From positions 4,340,001 through 4,404,000 of the forward strand of contig CM074765.1 in assembly GCA_037355855.1 (NCBI GenBank): a DNA stretch of 64,000 nt, given 5' to 3'. The translations under genes and the position numbers were made by a program. A model generated the notes under the pieces. The model made no database searches and was not told where the DNA came from. It saw only the letters and a list, made by a program, of their open reading frames with translations. Every line of letters starts with the position of its first letter. The stretch's first letter is position 1. Below, piece by piece: positions 30,053 through 40,659 of this stretch. The stretch comes from Pseudo-nitzschia pungens (Eukaryota; Bacillariophyta; Bacillariophyceae; Bacillariales; Bacillariaceae).

Positions 30053-33000
30053 TTACTCGGCAACGGTCAGGTCGCTCAACCGTATCGTTTCCGTGCAGGA
30101 ATGTTCCTGGTCCCGGTTCATTTCCTGGATGGAGCTGCACCGTAGGTTGGGATCGTTGGTCCACACGGTGCTGTCGCTCAGCTCCACCGTGGACGCCCCG
30201 TAAAACCGGGCGGTGAGCACCGGATCGTCCCGGAGAGTGGTGTCCACCGCCACGTGCACAAAGGGCCGCCTCCAGACCTTGGCAATCCCGCTGGAGGTGA
30301 TCTGTGTGACGGGGTAGGGAAAGCCTCCCGTCTCGGCGCGCTTGTACTCGTTCCGGTGGATGTCGCCCGAGTGAAACAGGACCCCGTTGATCTTGTGATT
30401 CCGAACAATTGTGCCGATGTTGATTAGATCGGAAGACCAGGCCCTCTGCATAATGTCACTGCCCACGACAATGATCTTGAAGGTCCCCCTCGAATCCAGG
30501 AGCTCCGATCGGATCCACGCGGTCTGCTCCGACCCGAATCGGTTGCCCACGGTGGGGTCCCGGTACCAGTGGTCGTCCGTGACGATAAAGTGGACGTCTC
30601 CCCGGTAGAACGAGTAGTAGATACCTCTGCTCTCGTTCCCACTATCAACATCACTACCAATACCGTCCCCATTGGCACTACTGGCACTACTTCCAGTACT
30701 TGAATTCCTTCCACCGAGCGGATGCGGTGACGGCCACAGCGATCGAAAAGCTCTCAGGGAGAGCTCTTTTCCCAGTTGGTGCGCGTCGCTCAGCTCTGCT
30801 CCGTAGTCATGATTGTTCCAGGTTGCGTAGGTGGGAGTGTTTCGGATGAACCTGGCAAAGTGGGGCTCGATCCTCTGCATCTCGTTGCGGTTCCACAACC
30901 GGTCGAACCGGACTCCCATTCGATCGTAGTCAACATCGATGTTCATCTTCATGTAGACCGTGTCGCCGGCCAGAATGGCAAAGTCCGGATACCGTCTGTA
31001 GGGTTTGGAGGCAGTGGAAGCATCGCTGCCGCTGTCGTTGCCGTGCTCATCGTAGTGGATGTAGGCGATTTCGTCCCACGCGGGTTGGACCGGATGCTCG
31101 GTGCGATCCATGCAGGAGGCAAGGACGTAGTCGAATCGGACCCCGGGATAGTGATCGTCATCGTCATCGTCATCGTAGTGATCGTTAACGTTGCTTTCTT
31201 CGGGTGGATCGTTGCTGTTGTTGGAGTTGGAATGTGCGTAATAATACTCGGGTGGCTCCGGTGCGGTGCGAAAGGATCCCCTGCCTACGGTCTTTCCGAG
31301 GATGGACAGCTCGTATCGGTAGGCCGTGAGGGGCTCGAGGTCCTTGAAAGTGGCAAAGACAGCGTTGTTGCGCTCGGGATCGGGAAGCGCGTTTTCGATC
31401 GTCCCAACCCATCGAAAGGACCCTCCACCCGAAGCAGAGGAAACAGGGACAGAGGGAGCATCGTCATTATCGGCCTTGTAGTACTGGAAGAGCTCGGCTT
31501 TCAATCGAAAACGTTCCTCCGCGAGATACCGCGTGGGTATTTGGTAGTATGCCCAGATGGTGGTGCTTTCGTGGGTGGTGTGTCCCACCAGTGGTCCCAT
31601 GGTGAGCTTGATGTCCCCATTGGAGGTGACGGTGGCACCATCGTCATAGTCGTTGCTGTTGCCGTTGACATTTATATTCTCCCATCCCTCCTCGTCGTCG
31701 TAGAGAAAGCTTGCCTCGGTGGGGGATCCACCGCCACCACCCCGTTGGGAAGGAAACAGAGCCGGCGTGGGTGCCGCGGTGAGCGCGAGATTGGTGGGAG
31801 GCTCGTAGTCGTAGTCGTTGCTGTTTTCGTCGAGGGACGACAATGAGGGACTCCTTGCACCGGAGGCTCCTCCCACAAACACCGAGGGACGATACGCGGG
31901 GGAGGACCAGAGCGGGGGATGGTCCCTCCACTCCGACGACATTACCGGGGTGGAAGTTCCAGTTCCCATTGCCGGGGGTTGGGAAACCGGAAGCTGCGAG
32001 GGAATGGAGTCGGCGAATGATGCTGATGGTTCTTCTGCCGTGCCTTCCAGGGCAATGGGAGACGCTGAGGGAGAACGAAGAGGAATTGCCGATTCTTGTT
32101 GTGGCTGCTCCTGCTCCTGCTGAACGTTGGTGGGGTCGCTACCGCTACCGCTGCTAGTGCTTCCGCGGAACGACATCGCACCAGACGGCGAGTCGACTCC
32201 CGCATTGCGAAGCCAGAGGCCCAACAGGACGCCCAACACCACGAGCAACACGAGGCACAGCAAGAGCCACAACAGATTCTTCCGGGAACGTTTCTTGATC
32301 CGGGATTTGTGCCCGACACCCATCTCGGACGATTGGGACGACCCGTTGCGACTCTCGCTTTCGCCTCCGCTGTTTTGTTTGCTTCCGCCAAACAGTTTCT
32401 GCCACAAGACAACCAATCGGTTGGGTTTCGTTTCCCGAAGCTGGGCGAGAGCTGCTTCGGCATCGATCTCGACTCCCTCTTCGACGGGATCGTGCTGCCA
32501 CGGCAGCGCCCAGCAATCGTCGTCGGTAGATTCCAGCTTTGGCGATTGCTGCTGCTGCTGCTGCTGCTGCTCCTTGTCCGTAGCGGCGGTGGTAGTGGTA
32601 GCGGTAGCGGCACCGTGGATCGTCCAGAGTCCGCGGTTCAGAATGCCGTTTCCCTCTTCCGAAGCGGCGGCGGTAATGTTGGAAGCCACCTTGTGGTGAT
32701 CCAGCGATGCCAAAAATCCGTTGCAGTTGCTGTTGTTGTTGCTGCTGCTGCTGTTGTTCCTGCTGCTGAACGGCGTGTTGTTTCCGTCGCTTTCTTCGGT
32801 GCTGTACCCCGTTTCCAGCGTCCGATTGAGATCAATGGGCTTGGCAAATTGGGACATCATCAGTCTCGCGTCCGGCTGCTGTTGAGGTTTGATGGCTGCC
32901 GGTGGCTGCGGCGGTGGCTCGTCAAAGGGAGACGACGAGTTGCCCGAGTGCCCCAACTGGTGGTGGTGGTGGTTTTTGGAACCATTGAAAAATTTGTGGG

Positions 33001-34216
33001 TGTTGACATTGCCATTGCCGCTGCCATTGTTCTGGGTGCTGGGGGCAGCTGAATTGGCACGGTTTGTAGCAGCATCAGCATCAGCAGCAGCAGTAGCGTT
33101 GTTTGTGGCAACGGCTCCCAGGATCCGGTCGAGATCGTCGTCGCTCTGGCCATCGTCGTCGCCATAAGCGTCCGTGACGCTCGGACCGTGGATGCTGCTG
33201 ACATTTCCGATCGGGCTAAGGTTGCTGCCCTGATCGTCGGAGAGATAGTGATGGTGATGGTGGTTGCTGTTGTTGGGAATGGATCCGTTCGAGCCAAATG
33301 TGCGTGAGCGCGCTCCGACTCCGACTGGGATGGCATGTTTCGTCGGAATCTCGATCGTCATGCTGGTGAGGATTTCCTCCTGGGTCCGCTGGTCGCGATC
33401 GAGTTCGTCGTGGGGGTGGTACTCGATCCATTCCTCCTGCTGCTGCAGGCCCAGGGGATCCGTGTCGGTGTCTCCGTTGAAGGGGACGGCGTCGAAGGAA
33501 TCGTTTTCAAAGAGCAAGCGGGAAACGTTTGCATTTGCGTTTTGTGCGTTTTGTGCATGATTTGCACTTGGGTCTGTTGTGGGATTACTGTTCCACCCAC
33601 CCGAGTATTGCAGCTGGTGATTGCTATTGCTCTTACTGTTCATGTTGATGTTGATGTTCCTTCCACTGCTGTCACGCTGACGTTGGCGATGGCGAGTTGG
33701 ATCGGAACCGCCGGGAGGAAGGGGAGGGAGTTGTCCGCTTGCGGTTCGAGCATGCGTCGCACGTGCCGGGGATTCCGAAGGATGATCGATTGCGATTCCG
33801 ATCGTATTTGAATGAACGTTTGCACTTGCACTTGCATCAAGATTTGCACTTACGTTTCCATTTCCATTTCCATTTCCATTTCCATTTCCATTTCCATTTA
33901 CTGTGGCCGTCGCTGTGGCTGAGGCTGTTGTTGTTGGATAAAAGAAGGACCACTTCTCGATGGTTCGAAGAAACTCCGAGACGGCGCCACTGTCGTTGCT
34001 CTTGGAGGTTCGATTGTCGACGGATCTGCGGTCCTCTGTGGCACCATCGGAATCGTCGTTGTGATGATTGCCATGATTGCCATGATTGCCATTCGGAACC
34101 GGAACCCGAACGGCAATGTCGTCCTCCTCCTCGTCCATGTCAATGTCCAAGCTAAGTTGCTCGAGTTCCTCGTCGTCGTCGTCGTCCAGGAGCGTATGGG
34201 GATTTGGAACGAACAT
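30053..34216 (-). CDS. PhoD-like phosphatase with long N-terminal region and membrane anchor
   Basis: 1,387 aa from the ATG at 34216. I reject the upstream in-frame ATG at 34516 because the added 100 residues are a translation of the GAATT microsatellite. The N-terminal 640 residues are disordered, with Asp/Glu, Asn, His and Gln tracts. A single transmembrane helix follows (about 645-668; LLWLLLCLVLLVVLGVLLGLWL) with a basic KKRSRKN before it, giving a type II topology. After a Ser/Pro linker comes a Fn3-like lead (TMGPLVGHTTHESTTIWAYY) and a PhoD-type metallophosphatase: VLASCMDRT, LAGDTVYM (about 1075), TWNNHDYG (about 1130) and SGDIHRNEY (about 1285). These correspond to the metal-binding GD, WxxHD and GDxH motifs. 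PhoD enzymes hydrolyse phosphodiesters and monoesters. In diatoms they are typically linked to phosphorus scavenging; that role is inferred here. Confidence 0.88.
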   Translation of the reverse strand: MFVPNPHTLLDDDDDEELEQLSLDIDMDEEEDDIAVRVPVPNGNHGNHGNHHNDDSDGATEDRRSVDNRTSKSNDSGAVSEFLRTIEKWSFFYPTTTASATATATVNGNGNGNGNGNGNGNVSANLDASASANVHSNTIGIAIDHPSESPARATHARTASGQLPPLPPGGSDPTRHRQRQRDSSGRNININMNSKSNSNHQLQYSGGWNSNPTTDPSANHAQNAQNANANVSRLLFENDSFDAVPFNGDTDTDPLGLQQQEEWIEYHPHDELDRDQRTQEEILTSMTIEIPTKHAIPVGVGARSRTFGSNGSIPNNSNHHHHHYLSDDQGSNLSPIGNVSSIHGPSVTDAYGDDDGQSDDDLDRILGAVATNNATAAADADAATNRANSAAPSTQNNGSGNGNVNTHKFFNGSKNHHHHQLGHSGNSSSPFDEPPPQPPAAIKPQQQPDARLMMSQFAKPIDLNRTLETGYSTEESDGNNTPFSSRNNSSSSNNNSNCNGFLASLDHHKVASNITAAASEEGNGILNRGLWTIHGAATATTTTAATDKEQQQQQQQQSPKLESTDDDCWALPWQHDPVEEGVEIDAEAALAQLRETKPNRLVVLWQKLFGGSKQNSGGESESRNGSSQSSEMGVGHKSRIKKRSRKNLLWLLLCLVLLVVLGVLLGLWLRNAGVDSPSGAMSFRGSTSSGSGSDPTNVQQEQEQPQQESAIPLRSPSASPIALEGTAEEPSASFADSIPSQLPVSQPPAMGTGTSTPVMSSEWRDHPPLWSSPAYRPSVFVGGASGARSPSLSSLDENSNDYDYEPPTNLALTAAPTPALFPSQRGGGGGSPTEASFLYDDEEGWENINVNGNSNDYDDGATVTSNGDIKLTMGPLVGHTTHESTTIWAYYQIPTRYLAEERFRLKAELFQYYKADNDDAPSVPVSSASGGGSFRWVGTIENALPDPERNNAVFATFKDLEPLTAYRYELSILGKTVGRGSFRTAPEPPEYYYAHSNSNNSNDPPEESNVNDHYDDDDDDDHYPGVRFDYVLASCMDRTEHPVQPAWDEIAYIHYDEHGNDSGSDASTASKPYRRYPDFAILAGDTVYMKMNIDVDYDRMGVRFDRLWNRNEMQRIEPHFARFIRNTPTYATWNNHDYGAELSDAHQLGKELSLRAFRSLWPSPHPLGGRNSSTGSSASSANGDGIGSDVDSGNESRGIYYSFYRGDVHFIVTDDHWYRDPTVGNRFGSEQTAWIRSELLDSRGTFKIIVVGSDIMQRAWSSDLINIGTIVRNHKINGVLFHSGDIHRNEYKRAETGGFPYPVTQITSSGIAKVWRRPFVHVAVDTTLRDDPVLTARFYGASTVELSDSTVWTNDPNLRCSSIQEMNRDQEHSCTETIRLSDLTVAE

Positions 34217-34265
34217 TGTCCTGGCTGCCTCGCCTTGCCGTCTCTTTGGTAGGTTGAGATGGCTC

Positions 34266-34425
34266 GAATTGAATTGAATTGAATTGAATTGAATTGAATT
34301 GAATTGAATTGAATTGAATTGAATTGAATTGAATTGAATTGAACTGAATTGACTGAATTGAGTTGGGTTGAATTGGACTGAACTGAACTGAACTGAACTG
34401 AACTGAACTGGATTGGATTGGATCG
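34266..34425. repeat. GAATT pentamer microsatellite
   Basis: A perfect GAATT run (about 34266-34340) grades into GAACT and GGATT variants. It lies 50-210 bp upstream of the PhoD-like start codon, presumably in its leader or promoter. Confidence 0.9.
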
Positions 34426-35640
34426 AACTGAACTCAATGAAATTGGGTTGAATTCTGTTCTGTGCCCGAGACCTTTTGCTCTGCTGAAACCTCTGGACGG
34501 ATGGAAGGAACCACAAAGTGCGTTGCGTGTCGTGTCCTACCTTACGTAAGCTTTGCGTATTACTGTGTCGCCAATGATATCGTTCCGTTATCGTACCGGT
34601 ATCGTATTGTATTCTACTGTATCCGATGAGCTAGCTTAGGATCGGTAGGCAGCGCAAGGTACTCGTACGTGTTGTACGATCGCTTGTCGTTTTTGGACGA
34701 TGCAAGGGAATGCAGTGCCCATGCAACAAGAGGAATACAATCCGATTCGATTCGACGTTCGGAACTTGCTTTGGATGATTATTGCTGCTGCTAGTACTGC
34801 TCTTGATTTACTTCGTAATATTATTTTGGTTATTGTTTGTAACGTTCTGCAGTTGTTTGTTGTTGTATGTGTTATGTTCCGTTTATTGGGATGGGCTGTG
34901 ATGGGCGGCAACGAAGGAAAGATCCATCCATCTATCATCCATGTCAATTTCTGAGACGATAGATATTGGCTTGTTGCACGTGTTTTTGTGAGCGAAACAA
35001 GAGAAAGAGAAGATGTACTTGTACGAGTAGGCGTTATTCTACAACGGCAACGTTTCGTTTCGAGAATTGGAACGGAACGGAACGGAACGGAATTCGAAAC
35101 TTGTACTTGTACGCTAACTTGTGCTGTACGTGTAAGTCACTTGTACTTGTAAGGTTACTTGTATTTGAGATCGGATGGCACGTACCGTACGAGTAAGGTT
35201 ACGAGTAAGGTTACGAGTAAGTTAGTTGCATCCAACTTGTTGGTATTCGAACTGTCAGATGCACATGATGGTGTGGCTTTGATTCTTGTTTCCCATAGTT
35301 GACGATCTGAGATCCATGCCGATCGGATTCGCAAGTCGTCCGTCTTGTATCGCATACGTGCACTGCTTCCTAGAGGATCACACTTGCCAGTCGTTTTCGG
35401 CATTGGAACTCGGTATGCTCGTCTCATTTTTTCAGGTTTTTGAGGTCCAGGCTTCCGTTTTGGAACCTCCTACACGACCGGATGTAGGATTGAGGATCCG
35501 GATTGGCGCGAAGTCGGGGGTCCATCACGACTTACAGGACCGGCCAACTCGAAAAAACTCGAGGAGAGTTTTCCGTTGTCGCGGGATGCTTTCGCGCACG
35601 TCTCGAAAAGCAAAGGCAGGAACGCCGCACAATGAACGAA
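34426..35640. other. intergenic, GTAAGGTTAC cluster
   Basis: No supported gene. Exact GTAAGGTTAC occurs at 35150-35159, 35193-35202 and 35206-35215, the tightest cluster in the window. GGAACGGAAC pentamers lie at 35066-35090. Confidence 0.55.
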
Positions 35641-35990
35641 TGAAGGAATAATCTCAGTCAATCATCAAAATCATCTCAATCTCAATCGTCAACTTTCAAT
35701 CAATCGATCAATCAATCGATCATCAATCAATCGATCAATCGATCAATCAATCAATCAATCGATCAAACTAATCGATCAATCTAATCGATCAAACTAATCG
35801 ATCAATCAATCCTCGATCGATCAATCGATCAATCAGTCAATCGATCAATCAATCGGTCAATCAATCGATCAATCAGTCAATCGATCAATCAATCAATCAG
35901 CAAGAACAACAATCAACAACAATCTCAATCAATCAATCGATCAACAATCGATCAATCGATCAATCAATTTCAATCAATCAATCTCAAGGG
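35641..35990. repeat. ATCA/ATCG tetramer satellite
   Basis: About 350 bp of interspersed ATCAATCAATCGATCAATCG units, imperfect, without coding potential. Confidence 0.9.
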
Positions 35991-36422
35991 GTGAAACCAA
36001 CAACTAGCTACAGTAGTACTAGTAGTACTAGCTAGTACTACACTAGTAGTAGTGCTTGTTCTTGCTGTAATCACTACAAACCCCAACCCCAATCAGAAAA
36101 CAGGAGAACGACTGAAGGACTGCAAGAGTTGCCATACTACTAGTAGTAGTACTACTATCAATCAACACCAAAATTGGTTGTGGTTTTCTTTGCATTAGTA
36201 GTAGAGGAGGAAAAGCAATCAGCTTCCTTCTTGCCATTGCTTTCTTCTTGTTGTTGCTTTTTGATTGATGATGTTACTAGTAGTAGTAGAACTACGAAGT
36301 ACTAAGATAACAAGAGCGGCAATAACAGTAGCACAAAGTAGCACGTGAGGTGGTGACAAACAGTGATTGGTCTATAGAGGGTAATGTTCAAGTGTTATTG
36401 CTGGTGCATACACTCAGACAAT
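35991..36422. other. intergenic, TAGTAC triplet repeats
   Basis: ACTAGTAGTACTAG-type repeats at 36010-36055 and 36135-36160; no gene seen. Confidence 0.5.
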
Positions 36423-37142
36423 ACAAGATACTCCCCCAGTGGTACGATAGGAGCGACCTTTGTAGAATGCTTAGTACATACGGTAGTTACCGGTCGTCTG
36501 AAAAGAAGAAGGGGAAGTTGAACTGAGCTGCTGCGCTCTTTGCTCTCGATTCCCGGAAATACATAACAAATTTCCAAAGTATCCGAGAACATAATAGAGA
36601 ATGTTCCTGGAAACATACGGAGATATATTTGGGATTTTTAGCATATAGAAAGGGCAACTGCTCCTCTTCACTTGAGAAAGAATACTTGTTAAATTTTTCA
36701 TGATTCCAAATTCCAAAATAGGTCTCATGCATTCAGGCAATTCTAGGATTTCTGTTGGGTGCGTCATTTTTATATGTGTTATGTGATACTGGTATTGCTT
36801 ATACAAAGTATGTATTATCTGTTGTTGATGTACAATGGGTACTATAACCGGATACCCGCGAGCAAGCAAGCAAGCTAGCACTAGTAGCACACGATTGGAT
36901 TAATTAAGCGTACGCTAGTACTCCGTAAGCTACTCCGAATCCTACCTGTACACTTCATTACTAAACCTACAGACATGCATTATTATTGTAATATGAGATA
37001 GCAAAGCAAGCTGTCACACTACAGAGCTGAGCGCTTTGGCTCAGCTCCTTCCACTCTTTCTTTTTCACCTTTAAAATGAAGACACCTATCATGCCCTCCC
37101 CTTCCAACGATCCCTTTGTACCTCTAGGGGAGTATCTTGTAG
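36423..37142. mobile_element. Putative 720-bp inverted-repeat element
   Basis: The ends are inverted: the left begins ACAAGATACTCCCCCAG and the right ends CTAGGGGAGTATCTTGT, with about 25 bp of imperfect matching that extends to GGTAC. The right 300 bp (36846-37145) is homologous to 56673-56946 elsewhere in the window: both share AACCGGATACCCG, GAGCAAGC, CACACGATTG, TCATGCCCT and GGGGAGTATCTTGTAGTA in that order. No coding capacity was recognised, so it would be non-autonomous. Confidence 0.55.
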
Positions 37143-38100
37143 TAACTAAGTGTATGCAATAGCGTTGGAACAGCACCCCCTGTAGTCTCACTATTTGCCA
37201 GCACTCCGTGCTGTATTGTTGTTGTTGTTATCCCCTTGATTTTGCTGACGAGCAGGCACCAGATATCAACGCAATTAACAAGGTTACTTATTTGTGCTAG
37301 CTATAAGCTACAGGATACAAGCTCTATGCTACAGCACTGTAGCTAGTACTGACTACCACAGGGTACTGACAGTAAGTAGATTATGTACTGGAACTACATG
37401 CCTGGACTTGCAGCTAGCACAAGAACTTGCTTTTGCACTACTGATAACCAAGCAAAAAGTCCCATCATATGAGGGATAATTAGGATTGCCAAAACTACAC
37501 TAGTAGAATTTCTTAAATGTATTGGTGGATGATACTAGAAGAAGAAGCCACAATACCTCTACTTGTAATATAGTAGTAGGTGCTAGTAGTAGTAGAATGC
37601 TTCCAAGAAGAAAAGATCCATGATCCATATTGCTACGACTAGGACTACTGAAATGTTGGTTGATTGGGTTTGGTGAAAGTAGGGTCTGCTTGGAGACTTT
37701 CTTCTTCTTCTTCTTCTTCTTCTTCTTAGGTTTGTGGCGTTTGTTGTGTTGCTAAGTCACATAAATTGATGGGTTTATTCCATAAGAAGGATTTTTCAAG
37801 AAAAAATTGCCAAAAAAGATTCAGAAGGGAGAAGCTCGGTGTGACGGGCTGGCGTAGCCTTACTACAAAAGGCTCTAAATGATTATTGAATCCCGCATGT
37901 ATTCCAATATGTATGATATTCATGTACATATACTGAATATTCAACGTACAAGAATACACATACAATTCAAACAAAGATTCCCATGACTCACCAATTATTG
38001 ATATTATGCCTGCCGAATAATATATCATTATTCGATCGTTCCTCCATACTCAAGAAATCATTCCCATCTCGTAAAGTATTCAACCATTCTCTTTTATAAC
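37143..38100. other. intergenic, no gene seen
   Basis: Contains a CTTCTT triplet run at 37700-37729 and TAGTAG runs near 37570-37600. No recognisable gene. A stretch at 37325-37370 resembles 56600-56655 (TGCTACAG...ACTACC...GGGTAC), so it may belong to the same dispersed family as 36423-37142. Confidence 0.45.
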
Positions 38101-38162
38101 ACAATTTATTAACCTTTCATCTTTAAAATACCTCTATCCCGTATTACGCCATCTAATTCTAC

Positions 38163-38870
38163 CTTAGACCGTAACACAGTAATTACTGTTTGTGCTTTAA
38201 AGTAGAAACAGAACCAAATCAGTACTGAATCCAAAACCTTTATCCTAAACAACAGGGATACATCGATACCCTGACAAGCAAAAATCCTACAATCGTATCA
38301 TCGAGAAAGAACCAATCCGGCTAAACCGATCAAGGCAAAACCCTACGAAACAAGAACGAATCGATCAAACGAATTGATCGATATCTACGAAACAATCGAT
38401 ACGATCGATCAAACACCGAATCGATCGAACGCTACACAGGCAATCGAACGGTACAATCGGAACCAAGCTTCGAAACAAGAAACGATCGATCGAACACCGA
38501 ATCGATCGAACTCTACGAATCAAGAAACATGGCAGGATTATACATAGATCCTCCGATCCCTTACAAGAGAGCCTTCGACAGCACTAACCCCAAGCTTGTT
38601 ACACTAACAGTTTACAACGCCGAAGATCAAGAAGACAGCATCAAAGTCCCTCTATTCACCAACAAAGGAGGACTAGAAGAACTCCTACATACCGAAGAAG
38701 CATTTCTGAACGCAGCAGAAGATCTTGATCTATCAGCAAATAAATACATCAAATACTTTGGTCGATGCCTTTGCGTTGATGCCCAAACCAAGTGGAGAGC
38801 CTTAACAAGAAGCCAACGTGATTATCCAACTACAAGAAATGGATATAACAGAGCTCTTAGACCGTAACAC
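38163..38870 (+). pseudogene. Gag-like fragment of a deleted LTR-type element
   Basis: A 112-codon frame at 38529-38867 (MAGLYIDPPIPYKRAFDSTN...YIKYFGRCLCVDAQTKWRAL) has the lysine/leucine-rich helical character of a retrotransposon Gag N-terminus. It is preceded by a 200-bp leader with repeated ATCGATCGAAC strings. A 15-bp direct repeat, CTTAGACCGTAACAC, occurs at 38163-38177 and again at 38856-38870, where it ends the frame. One explanation is an internal deletion joining gag to the extreme end of a 3' LTR. No reverse transcriptase or integrase is present. Family assignment is tentative. Confidence 0.4.
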
Positions 38871-39331
38871 TCGGATGTGGTCAAAGTTTGTCGGATTGAA
38901 GCAGAACAGGAAACTGACCAGTTGTGGAAGGTGAGGGGAAGGCGGGGGTGACAAATTGTAGAGGTTTTGGTGCTCTAACCTGAGAAAATGTCCTCTGCAT
39001 GCTCTTTTGTTGATGTAAATAATACGGTATAACGTACAAGTAACAATAATTCTACCGTACTTGTTCCCCTACGCAGTAAGATACCAGAGTGCAAGCTCTG
39101 TTGCGTCAAGATTCTTCAAGGGCTTAATTGGCTGTGTGACAGTTGGGCAAGACACAGGACACAGCAACAGTGTTGTTCAAGTTCCACATTAAGCCTCAGC
39201 TTTTTAAAAACAATGGTATGTACAAGGTACCGGTAAGGTTACTGTACTCATGCTGCGAGAAGCAGACAATAGTTTGCACTCATTTCTCTTTTTTTTATAA
39301 CAGTATTTTTTTTCTTTTTGTATCAAAATAC
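38871..39331. other. intergenic, no gene seen
   Basis: Short frames only; contains a GGTAAGGTTACTG motif near 39232. Confidence 0.5.
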
Positions 39332-40056
39332 CAGGGGTCATAATAAGAAGGGGTATGCCACGGCATCTGTCCGTCGTCCATGTTCGTCGTACAAATACTA
39401 GTAGAAAAAAGAAGCACTCCATATTCCATGTGTGGTCCAAATAAGAAAAATTTCCCTCAACCCCAATTTTTTTCCCACTTTCACTGCATAATACTAACAA
39501 AAACAATTGAACTTCAATTAATAACAGCTCCATCAAAAATTGTAACAAAATAATATGTGAATATTGTATCTACTCCAATTTTTTACAAGGATTCTGAATA
39601 TGTTACTCATTTTCATTCTACATGGATGGAAGTTAAAGTAATTTATTTGGATGGATGGTCCAAATTTAGTTCCAAGTGGAAGCTTTTAATTGAATAAAAA
39701 TAAAACTGTTGACAGACGGACAATCCAATTTTGTATTTTATATTCCAGGTGGAAGGCACAGATCACTGGTAGTTTGAATCAGCAATATCAGACAGCAGAG
39801 GGATGTAAACTGAAAAAGATACTTACTACTTGACTCTCAACTATATACGTGAACTGCATATCAAATTTTAAAGTTGGAAAGTGATGGGAAGTGTACTTAG
39901 TAAGTTGATTTATCAGGTACACTTTTACTAGTGATATGCAGTAAATTATGAGAAGAAAAAAATTGACAAGGGGAATTTTTTTTATTTGGACCATACATGG
40001 AATATATTGACCATTTTTAGCAATCGTGGCCCCCCCCCTTCTTATTATGACCCCTG
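39332..40056. mobile_element. 725-bp inverted-repeat (MITE/foldback) element
   Basis: Perfect 22-bp terminal inverted repeats start CAGGGGTCATAATAAG and continue GAAGGGG. After a short gap the inverted similarity continues over a further ~70 bp (left 39415-39490, right 39950-40012; shared GTGGTCCAAATAAG / CTTTATTTGGACCATAC-type blocks). Flanks share CAAAA at both ends, which could be a diverged 8-bp target duplication. No coding frame. The CAG-type terminus and 8-bp duplication would suit hAT-like elements, but this is weak. Confidence 0.75.
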
Positions 40057-40659
40057 CAAAAAGTTCATCAGACCTCTAATTGTCGTACCGGTAGAATTAA
40101 AATACTTCCAAGTAATAATTAGAATCAGATTACTCGTAGTCCCGGTAACCTTAAGGTAACTACCGTATTTTCGTTCCATCTCAAATTTTTTTTGTCCGTA
40201 AACCTTACCGTACCGTAGTATTTATTTATGATCCTCATCCCGATCTCGATGTGATCGGCCAAAACGGCAACTCATGATGATTCATGCATTGTGAGCGATT
40301 TTACTTATTGGTCTCATAAGATAAAAAGTCTACTAGTTTAATCTACATGAACGTACAAAGATAGAAATAGGAGTATCTTAGTGATATTCAAATAAGAGTT
40401 TTCCTGTGTCGAATAATGGCTAAGGTTAAGATTAACCTTACTTCAAAGGAAAAAAACACGTTTTCTTCACGAAAATCACCAATTTTTCGAGGTGTGGAAG
40501 ACAAAATAAAAATAATAATAACAATAGAAAAACTTGTATTTTGAATATGGTACAAGGTGCAAGGACTCTTGTGTAACTAGTTGACGAAAGATATTATTCT
40601 AAAATGATAGATTAAATAATTATAAACCACATTTTAAAACTGAAAAGAATAATGCATCC
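40057..40659. other. intergenic, no gene seen
   Basis: AT-rich; probably the 3' flank of the HSF gene. TAACCTTAAGGTAAC, a near-palindrome of the dispersed motif, lies around 40146-40160. Confidence 0.5.

Noticed and set aside
30776..31846. 356-codon plus-strand frame
   Set aside because: Antisense shadow of the PhoD-like catalytic domain with no family content.
34217..34516. Upstream 100 codons before the PhoD-like start
   Set aside because: Translation of GAATT repeats; the ATG at 34216 begins the non-repetitive acidic sequence.
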